From assembly GCA_947175035.1 (NCBI GenBank), contig CAMWLG010000035.1:1-35314 (forward strand): a stretch of DNA of 35,314 nucleotides, read 5' to 3'. The DNA is from an uncultured Lachnospiraceae bacterium. Its GTDB lineage: Bacteria > Bacillota > Clostridia > Lachnospirales > Lachnospiraceae. This document shows positions 29,039-35,314 of the stretch, in pieces. The position numbers and the translations under genes are program-made. The notes beneath the pieces were generated by a model that saw only the letters and a list, made by a program, of their open reading frames with translations, searched no databases and was not told where the DNA came from. The stretch's first letter is position 1. Every line of letters begins with the position of its first letter.

Positions 29039-31324
29039 TCACTCCCCGCCAAATTCAAGGAAAAACGCCCCATCTGCGACAGTCAGACTGCACTGCCCGC
29101 CATTTTTCAGCTTTCCAAACAAAATCTCGTCCACCAGCAGCGGCTTGATCTCACTTTGGATGACACGCTCTATCTCCCTTGCGCCAAATTCCGCACTGAT
29201 GCCTTTCTTTTTGATCAGTTTTCGAGCCGCGGCATCCGCCTCCAAAGTCACGTTTTTCTTGGCAAGCAGCCCTTGAAGTTCCCTCAGCTTCTTGTCCACG
29301 ATCTGCTCCGCCATCGTCTCGTCAATGCCATGGAACACCACAATCCTATTCAGACGATTGCGGAATTCCGCCTGAAAGGTTTTTTTGACCTCCTCCATGA
29401 TCACATCCGATGTCATATCCCGATCCCCGAAGCCAATGCCCCGTTTACCCAAACGGCTTGCCCCTGCGTTAGAGGTCATGATGATAATGATATTCCGAAA
29501 GTCCGCCTTCCTGCCCTGATTGTCCGTCAGCGTCGCATAGTCCATCACCTGCAGGAAAATATTATAGATATCCGAATGAGCCTTCTCAAATTCATCCAGC
29601 AAGAGGACAGCATGGGGATGTCTGCGCACTTCCTCCGTGAGCAATCCTCCCTCCTCGTAGCCCACATAGCCCGCAGGCGCGCCAATCAACTTCGCCACGG
29701 TATGTTTCTCCTCGTATTCGCTCATATCAAAACGAATCAGATGAATTCCCAATTCTTCCGCGAGGCTTCTGGCAATCTCCGTCTTACCTACTCCGGTGGG
29801 ACCTACAAACAGCAGGTTTGCCAGAGGCTTCCCCTCCTCCAAAAGTCCGGCCCTTGAGAACTTCACTGCATTGACCACCTGTGCAATCGCCTCGTCCTGT
29901 CCATACACGCGATTTCTCAGACGTTCCTCCAATGTTGCAAGGGCCTCCGTCTCATCATTTTCCACTACCTGCTTGGGAATATGGCAGGTTCGAGACAAGA
30001 TTTCGTCTATCAGCTCCTTGTTCACGAAGGGGATCTCCTGCCCTGACGGATGCAGGCGCAGATAGGCTCCCGCCTCGTCTATCAAGTCAATTGCCTTGTC
30101 CGGCAGATATCTCTCATTCACATATTTTGCACTCATTTCCACCGCATATTCCAGAACGCCCTCTCCATAGCGCACACCGTGGAATTGCTCATAATTGTCC
30201 TTGAGTCCTTCCAGAATCCGAACAGTCTCCGAGATGCTTGGCTCTTTCACCTCCACATTCTGAAAACGTCTGACTAGACTCTTGCTCTTCTCAAAATGCT
30301 TCTTATACTCCTCAAAAGTAGTTGCGCCGATAAAACGGACATTTCCCGCCGCCAGATAAGGCTTGAGCATATTGGAAATGTCGAAGCTTCCGCCATTGAC
30401 CGCACCCGCCCCAACGATATTGTGTATCTCGTCAATATAGACAATTGCGTTCTCCTCGCCGCAGATGCCGTCCATCACCTTTTGAAACCGTTTCTCGAAG
30501 TCACCGCGGTATTGTGTTCCCGCCAGCAGACCTCCCAGATCAAGGGCAAAGATTTTCGCTCCCTCCAGCGGCGCGGGAACCTCCTCCCCCTCCAACAGAC
30601 GCGCAAGCCCGTATGTGATAGCCGTTTTGCCGACTCCCGGCTCTCCGATATGCAGGGGGTTATTCTTATCCCGACGGCAGAGAATCTGCATGGTTCTCTC
30701 CAATTCCTCCTGCCTGCCAATCAAGGGATTTACCTCATCCAGCTCGTCATTCAGACAACGGACATACTTGCGCCATGAAGAAGATTTCCTGCCACCCTTA
30801 GAAGCGCCTCGCTCCTCCATGGTGTCCTCATCCGTCTCATCCTCTTCCTCCCAATCTTCTTCCCCGTCCGTCTTGCTTTCTTCCCCTTCCTCTGAAGCCT
30901 CCTCATAGACAATGGTCAGCTCCCGCAAAAGCTCCGCCTGCTCCACACCCTGCTTTTCCATATAGTAGACGGCATAACATTCATCCAGCTCATACATGGC
31001 GCGGATGATATGGGGCAGCTCCACCGCAGATCTTCCGCTGCTTCGTGCAGACCGCCATGCAAACTCAAGCACGAATCCCATCCCCAGCGAGAGTTCGGGG
31101 CCATCCGCCAATTCCACAGATTCCATATTTTCATTCAGATACTTTGTCAGACAAGAACACAACGTCTTGATATCTCCACCGCAATTCTCAAACGCTTCCA
31201 CAAAATTTTCATTTTGGCAGATCACATACAAAGCCAACTCCGGCGTCGCGTACTCAAAACGTGCTCCTTGCGCCATCGCAAACATTTGATTGATGATCTC
31301 TGCCACTTCTTCTGATACGTGCAT
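29039..31324 (-). CDS. clpA: ATP-dependent Clp protease, ATP-binding subunit ClpA
   Basis: The 761-aa AAA+ unfoldase has a Clp N-domain (about 1-140), an acidic linker rich in Glu/Asp (about 145-185, including EEDWEEEDETDEDTMEE), then D1 (Walker A IGEPGVGKTAITYGLA, Walker B AIVYIDEIHNIVGAG) and D2 (VGPTGVGKTEIARSLAEELG, AVLLLDEFEKAH). A GKRGIGFG segment matches the IGF/IGL loop that docks on ClpP; no clpP is in the window. The absence of a middle coiled-coil domain separates it from ClpC and ClpB. The start at 31324 is preferred because GAGGAGG precedes it and the clpS stop lies one base upstream. The acidic linker is longer than I expect for E. coli ClpA. Confidence 0.95.
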   Translation of the reverse strand: MHVSEEVAEIINQMFAMAQGARFEYATPELALYVICQNENFVEAFENCGGDIKTLCSCLTKYLNENMESVELADGPELSLGMGFVLEFAWRSARSSGRSAVELPHIIRAMYELDECYAVYYMEKQGVEQAELLRELTIVYEEASEEGEESKTDGEEDWEEEDETDEDTMEERGASKGGRKSSSWRKYVRCLNDELDEVNPLIGRQEELERTMQILCRRDKNNPLHIGEPGVGKTAITYGLARLLEGEEVPAPLEGAKIFALDLGGLLAGTQYRGDFEKRFQKVMDGICGEENAIVYIDEIHNIVGAGAVNGGSFDISNMLKPYLAAGNVRFIGATTFEEYKKHFEKSKSLVRRFQNVEVKEPSISETVRILEGLKDNYEQFHGVRYGEGVLEYAVEMSAKYVNERYLPDKAIDLIDEAGAYLRLHPSGQEIPFVNKELIDEILSRTCHIPKQVVENDETEALATLEERLRNRVYGQDEAIAQVVNAVKFSRAGLLEEGKPLANLLFVGPTGVGKTEIARSLAEELGIHLIRFDMSEYEEKHTVAKLIGAPAGYVGYEEGGLLTEEVRRHPHAVLLLDEFEKAHSDIYNIFLQVMDYATLTDNQGRKADFRNIIIIMTSNAGASRLGKRGIGFGDRDMTSDVIMEEVKKTFQAEFRNRLNRIVVFHGIDETMAEQIVDKKLRELQGLLAKKNVTLEADAAARKLIKKKGISAEFGAREIERVIQSEIKPLLVDEILFGKLKNGGQCSLTVADGAFFLEFGGE

Positions 31325-31325
31325 C

Positions 31326-31625
31326 CTATGCCTCCTCAACCGTCATTCGGAACGGGAAGCCCTCTTCCTTCGCCCTCGACATCGCGCTCTGAATCTTGGT
31401 CACTGCGATGTCATAAGGATATGTTCCCACTGCGGCCCTACCGCTCTTATGCACCATCAGCATCAACCGCTGCGCCTCCGCTTCATCCTTATGGAAAATA
31501 TCTATCAGGATTCCCACCACAAAGTCCATGGTAGTGAAGTCATCATTGTGCATGATCACCCTGAAATGCTTCGGCTCCCGTATATTGATTCTTGTTTTCT
31601 CTCTGGTTTCTCCCTGTATGGACAT
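31326..31625 (-). CDS. clpS: ATP-dependent Clp protease adaptor ClpS
   Basis: ClpS binds N-terminal Leu, Phe, Trp and Tyr and delivers such proteins to ClpA. The 99-aa protein contains the substrate pocket residues in the expected places: IMHNDDFTTMDFVVGILIDIF (N-D-D-x-T-x-M) and LMLMVHKSGRAAVGTYPYDIA (M and V-H). The N-terminal extension is about 25 residues, normal for the family. It starts 4 nt after the stop of the EAL protein gene, with a weak GGGG site, suggesting coupled translation. Its stop is one base from the clpA ATG. The order clpS-clpA-aat is compatible with one transcript. Confidence 0.95.
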   Translation of the reverse strand: MSIQGETREKTRINIREPKHFRVIMHNDDFTTMDFVVGILIDIFHKDEAEAQRLMLMVHKSGRAAVGTYPYDIAVTKIQSAMSRAKEEGFPFRMTVEEA

Positions 31626-31629
31626 AATT

Positions 31630-34503
31630 CTACCCCAACTTCGCCTCAAATTCCTTCTCCGGGATAGGTTTGGAATAATAATAGCCTTGGGCTACATATG
31701 CACCAATCTCCCGCATCAGCTGGATATCTTCTTCCGTTTCCACCCCTTCACATACAATTTGCGCCTGCAAATTGTTCGCCATGTTCACGATTCCCCGCAT
31801 GATGGCAACCTGTCTGTCCCTGCTCTGTTGGTTGAGCAGGAAAGAGCGATCCAGCTTGATCACGGACGCCGGAATCTGCTCGAACACGCCCAGCGAGGAA
31901 TAGCCTGCCCCAAAGTCATCAATGGACAGCCGGACGCCCTTCCCACGTAAGGTTTCCAAGGTCTGCAGCACCGTATTCTGCTGCAGCTCCTCAATGACCA
32001 ATGTCTCCGTGATCTCCACCTCTATCAGTTCCTTGTCTATCTGATATCTGTCCAGAATCTCCTCAAACCTCTCCGCAAATCCAGGTTTGATAAAATGCAT
32101 CCTCGAGAAATTACAGGAGACCGTGACCACTCTTTCTCCCGCATCCAAACGTCTTCTCAACATTTTGCAGACGGATTCATAGACAAAGAAATCAATCTCC
32201 GTGATCCTTCCTGTCTGCTCATAATAGGGAACAAAGAATCCCGGTGCCTTCACTGCCCCGCCCTCGGTGGGATCCAGGAATCTTACCAGCGCCTCCGCGC
32301 CTACCACCTCGCCACTGCGAATATCCACTTTGGGCTGATAATAGGTGGCAAAATCCTTCTGCACATCCACAGAGCCCAAAAGTTTCTCACGCTCGTGGCG
32401 TTCCTTGATCCTCTGCTCCACCTTCTCATCGTATACTTCAATGGCATTGTCATCGTTACTCCCGGTAAAATCAAGTGCCTGGCTTGCATAATTCAGGGCA
32501 ATCTGCAGGCTTCTCACCTGCTGTGTCACAAAATAAACCCCCATCCTCACAGGCATTCGATTTTCCGTATGCTCAAAGATGTACTTTTCCACCTGATCTT
32601 TCAGGGATTCCAAGCGTTCTATCAACTTCTCTCGTTCGGTGTAACAGAGCAGCAACGCAAAACGGTCTCCCTGATTTCTGGCACAAACCTCAAGCTTGGA
32701 ATCCACCGCCTGCTTCAACAGACCGGCAATCCCCTCCAAAAGCTTCTCCCCAGCACTCCATCCATAAATGATGTTATAATGGCGAAACTGGGCCACATTC
32801 AAATATACAACGGCATAATTGCTCTTGCGCTCCGACAGCAGCTTGTGCTCGCCCCAATAGATCAGATAATTCAAATTCCATATATCCATAAAGGTGTCTT
32901 TGTACATCAGCTTGCGTATCTTCTTCTCATCTTTCACAATATGCACCGCCACCAAGATCACAAAAACCATGATCCCCATCAGAATCAGATTAATCTCCTG
33001 GCTGTGGTTCTGTATAAAAGTGCGCAGGTTGACCAAAGGATAGGTATTCTCCTTCAGCATATACTCGTTGACCGCCTTAAAGTCAATGGTGGTGATTGTC
33101 TTGGTCAGGATTCCGGCGAGCAGTTCGTCCTCCTCCCGCACCGCCACGTACACCGGATACCTGCCGCTGAATACATTCTTGATCTGCAGATCCTCATATT
33201 GAATGTCTGTTCTGAACAGATGCTCCACCATGTAGCCATCGCACAGGACAGCGTCCACATTTCCCTGTTTCACCTCCTCAAGACATAGCTCCAGCGTGCC
33301 ATAAACCTTGATGTCTACACCTTTCAGCTCATCTGCCGCCACCGCCTCGTCCTGTAGATGGGAAATGGTCGCCACCACGTTCATATCACTCACATTCCTG
33401 CTCTCATTCATGACAAGCACCAATGGAATCTCCGCATATTCCCGCACTGCCGTCAACTGATATGTGCTCAACGTCTGCCCTGAATCGGTACAATAGACCA
33501 ATATATCAATATCGCCATTCCGCAGGGCAAACCTAGCCTCCTGCTCGTCCGAAAACTCCACATATTCCAGTCTTTGTCCCATCGTAGCGATACTGCTCTC
33601 CAACAACTCCCGGGACAGCCCCTTAAAGTCCCCGTCCTCCATATAGGAAAAAGGATAATGCCCATCCGGGTATCCAACGGTCAACACCTCCGTGTCCGCA
33701 AGATATGCTTTCTCACGGGTGGTAAGCAGCGCCGCCTTGTCAAATCTACTATAATAAAAAGTATTCATCAGCTCCGCTTCCAGCTCCGGCTGATTCATTT
33801 TCAAATCCGCGATGGCCTGATTTAACTCCCGCATCACATCATCATTGCCCGCGTAACTGATATAATAGAAGGGTCGGGGCGCAAATCTTCCAATAATGCG
33901 CTGACCCTCCCGGATCTCCGTAAAAGTATGTACCAACGCATCCACCCTGCCCTCGGAAAGCGCCCGCTGCAGTCGTTCCGTGGAATCGTATTCTGTAATC
34001 TTGGGATGATCGATGCCATTATCCGCAAGATACTGCAGAAATTCTTCCTTCCGAACATAGCCCCTGACCATGCCAAAAGTGATCTCCTGCATTGCCACAA
34101 AATCCTCATATGCGATAGTGCTGTCCGCATTCGTGGCAATCACCCCAAATGTATAGCCGCTGGCGAGATCCGCGTATTGATATGTTTCCGCTCTCTCTGT
34201 GGAATACTGTGCAGAACCCACAAGATCCACCCTTTTCCCCCGCAAGAGCTGCAGGGCATGTTCCCAGTCGTCACACTGCACATACTCGATCTCCCAGTCC
34301 GTATACCGGCAGATCTCATCCAGATATGCCACATCCATACCACTCAGACTACCGTCGGACAAGGTAATGTGGTATCCGTCCATGGGAAAAAAGGCAACCT
34401 TCACCAGCCTCTTGTCAGCCGCGCAAACATCGCCCTCCCAAACTGTCAGAAGCAGACACAGCATTCCAAACCCCAGCAGCATCCGCCCCGTCATCCTTCG
34501 CAT
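31630..34503 (-). CDS. Sensor protein: two periplasmic-binding-like domains, membrane helix, degenerate GGDEF and EAL phosphodiesterase
   Basis: The protein (about 957 aa from ATG 34503) starts with a signal peptide (MTGRMLLGFGMLCLLLTVW, cut near VCAADK). Two SBP_bac_3-type ligand-binding domains follow (about 30-265, VKVAFFPMDGYHITLSDGSL; about 275-500, VLTVGYPDGHYPFSYMEDGD), then one membrane helix (about 510-530). The GGDEF domain has QGDRF in place of GGDEF, so it is probably not a cyclase. The EAL domain keeps GAEALVRF, EVEITETLVIEE, SIDDFGAGYSSL, VIKLDRSFL, CEGVETEED and GYYYSKP, so c-di-GMP hydrolysis is expected. ATG 34503 has only a weak ribosome site. A frame from TTG 34569 has AAAGGGAG within it, so the start is unsure. 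Confidence 0.9.
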   Translation of the reverse strand: MRRMTGRMLLGFGMLCLLLTVWEGDVCAADKRLVKVAFFPMDGYHITLSDGSLSGMDVAYLDEICRYTDWEIEYVQCDDWEHALQLLRGKRVDLVGSAQYSTERAETYQYADLASGYTFGVIATNADSTIAYEDFVAMQEITFGMVRGYVRKEEFLQYLADNGIDHPKITEYDSTERLQRALSEGRVDALVHTFTEIREGQRIIGRFAPRPFYYISYAGNDDVMRELNQAIADLKMNQPELEAELMNTFYYSRFDKAALLTTREKAYLADTEVLTVGYPDGHYPFSYMEDGDFKGLSRELLESSIATMGQRLEYVEFSDEQEARFALRNGDIDILVYCTDSGQTLSTYQLTAVREYAEIPLVLVMNESRNVSDMNVVATISHLQDEAVAADELKGVDIKVYGTLELCLEEVKQGNVDAVLCDGYMVEHLFRTDIQYEDLQIKNVFSGRYPVYVAVREEDELLAGILTKTITTIDFKAVNEYMLKENTYPLVNLRTFIQNHSQEINLILMGIMVFVILVAVHIVKDEKKIRKLMYKDTFMDIWNLNYLIYWGEHKLLSERKSNYAVVYLNVAQFRHYNIIYGWSAGEKLLEGIAGLLKQAVDSKLEVCARNQGDRFALLLCYTEREKLIERLESLKDQVEKYIFEHTENRMPVRMGVYFVTQQVRSLQIALNYASQALDFTGSNDDNAIEVYDEKVEQRIKERHEREKLLGSVDVQKDFATYYQPKVDIRSGEVVGAEALVRFLDPTEGGAVKAPGFFVPYYEQTGRITEIDFFVYESVCKMLRRRLDAGERVVTVSCNFSRMHFIKPGFAERFEEILDRYQIDKELIEVEITETLVIEELQQNTVLQTLETLRGKGVRLSIDDFGAGYSSLGVFEQIPASVIKLDRSFLLNQQSRDRQVAIMRGIVNMANNLQAQIVCEGVETEEDIQLMREIGAYVAQGYYYSKPIPEKEFEAKLG

Positions 34504-34559
34504 TTTCTTGATACCGGTCACTAATAGATTGATAATATCACTCCCTTTACACCTTGCAA

Positions 34560-35314
34560 TCAGGAACAATTTTCTACCCCTCTATCATACACTGATTTTA
34601 AAAATCCGTCCACTGATATTTTCATATATTGTTCTTTAAATCTCTTGGAAAAAACGCAATATAACGCAAGACAACCGCAAAAGAGCATTTTAGTATATCG
34701 GATTGTCATGCCGATTTCAGTGGAATAGGGAGAAAGAAGCTGACTTCCCAATAAATTTGCAATCATATGTACCAATGCTCCTGCCAAAATACTTCTTTTC
34801 GTTTTCACATAGACATACGAGACAGCAAAGTTGAGAAGCATAACACTTGGTATGTACATAATCGCATCAAACAAAGAATTTTGAAGCAAATCGTACTGTG
34901 CCTGTCCCGGTGTAAAATACCACGCCAAATGCCAAATTCCCCAAATAAAACCCAAAATCAAAGTAGCCTTTGTAAACCCGTATCTGACAAACAATCTATC
35001 CAGCGCATACCCCCTCCACCCGAATTCTTCATTTAAGGGACCGGAAATCACGGAAAAGAACAATACCAAAAACAGGTTTAGCGGATTTTGTACTATCGCG
35101 TGGATATAATTCATTTCCGGCATTTCATAACCTAATAAATATACCCCTATCCAAATCCCTATCAGCGAAATTAAAGTGAAGAATAAAACTGTGATAACAA
35201 GCCATTTCATCCCCATATACCGAAAACTGAAGCAGCGCATAAAATAATCTTTCCGCTGTTCTTTCGAATATGTAAAAAATACGATAAACAATGCGGTAAC
35301 AGACGGTGCGCCAC
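34560..35314 (-). CDS. CPBP-family intramembrane protease (5' end outside the window)
   Basis: The frame is open to the right edge, so the N-terminus (one membrane helix or more) is missing. Visible residues run from GAPSVTALFIVFF. Several membrane helices follow, with the three CPBP/Abi motifs: NEEFGWRGYALDRL (EExxxR), GFIWGIWHLAWYF (Fxxx..H) and VHMIANLLGSQL (HxxxN). CPBP proteases act inside membranes, some on bacteriocin-immunity or prenyl-protein targets; the substrate here is unknown. It ends 57 nt before the EAL gene's chosen start on the same strand. The region is more AT-rich than clpA. The TTG start inside the window is not credible because the frame continues beyond it. Confidence 0.88.
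   Translation of the reverse strand, partial: GAPSVTALFIVFFTYSKEQRKDYFMRCFSFRYMGMKWLVITVLFFTLISLIGIWIGVYLLGYEMPEMNYIHAIVQNPLNLFLVLFFSVISGPLNEEFGWRGYALDRLFVRYGFTKATLILGFIWGIWHLAWYFTPGQAQYDLLQNSLFDAIMYIPSVMLLNFAVSYVYVKTKRSILAGALVHMIANLLGSQLLSPYSTEIGMTIRYTKMLFCGCLALYCVFSKRFKEQYMKISVDGFLKSVYDRGVENCS

Noticed and set aside
32095..33288. 397-codon plus-strand frame opposite the EAL protein gene
   Set aside because: Shadow of a gene with a full EAL domain; no ribosome site and no motif.
34560..35291. TTG at 35291 as the true start of the CPBP protease
   Set aside because: The frame stays open to the window edge with plausible protein sequence, and CPBP proteins normally have an additional N-terminal helix.
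1..35314. tRNA, rRNA, CRISPR arrays, insertion sequences or prophage genes
   Set aside because: None was recognised on either strand when reading the window; a covariance-model scan would be needed to exclude small RNAs.

Overview
The window looks like chromosome of an anaerobic, gut-type Clostridia, most likely Lachnospiraceae. The reasons are rubrerythrin, AGGAGG-type ribosome binding sites, TTGACA-17-TATAAT-type promoters, a lone carbamate kinase of the clostridial type, several small proteins that I recall mainly from Lachnospiraceae, and moderate GC in the core genes. This is inference from the sequence; no database was searched. I saw no rRNA, tRNA, CRISPR array, transposase or phage genes.

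Layout. Bases 1-2860 are AT-rich and accessory-looking: the N-terminus of a possible STAND-type NTPase running off the left edge, a PIN-like nuclease with a duplicated C-terminal module, and an orphan small protein. Bases 2860-8785 carry a small NHLP-like protein, an RlmI-type methyltransferase, an ECF sigma/anti-sigma pair with a recognisable ECF-type promoter, and a VanR/VanS-like two-component system followed by a C39-like membrane-anchored peptidase with 10-bp direct repeats upstream. Bases 8832-13851 hold a membrane protein, a MATE exporter, rubrerythrin, aroA and arcC. Bases 13868-15809 are a minus-strand operon: response regulator/HD-GYP phosphodiesterase, Hpt protein, lspA. Bases 16288-17955 encode a PH-like/Pro-Ala linker/multi-SHOCT-like protein. 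Bases 18116-24858 are YqeY, an ABC-class ATPase, an AIM24 protein, small unknowns, a DUF4143 ATPase, an HD hydrolase and an ArsC/Spx protein. Bases 24894-26662 are AT-rich again: a DUF4062 protein and a two-gene cassette whose second gene is frameshifted. Bases 26738-34503 are read leftwards: an SBP-SBP-TM-GGDEF-EAL sensor, clpS, clpA and aat, then a separate strong promoter driving a 29-codon microORF and rtcB, then a Cys-rich small protein. A CPBP protease runs off the right edge.

How genes work together. ClpS, ClpA and Aat form a complete N-degron tagging and delivery set, tightly packed behind a predicted c-di-GMP phosphodiesterase whose GGDEF site is degenerate. A second c-di-GMP phosphodiesterase (HD-GYP) lies near 15 kb, so the window has two predicted degraders and no intact cyclase. 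The most unusual items are the SHOCT-repeat protein, the microORF ahead of rtcB, the EAL-clpS-clpA-aat linkage, the frameshifted cassette with a perfect consensus promoter, and the DUF4143 gene with a palindrome over its promoter.
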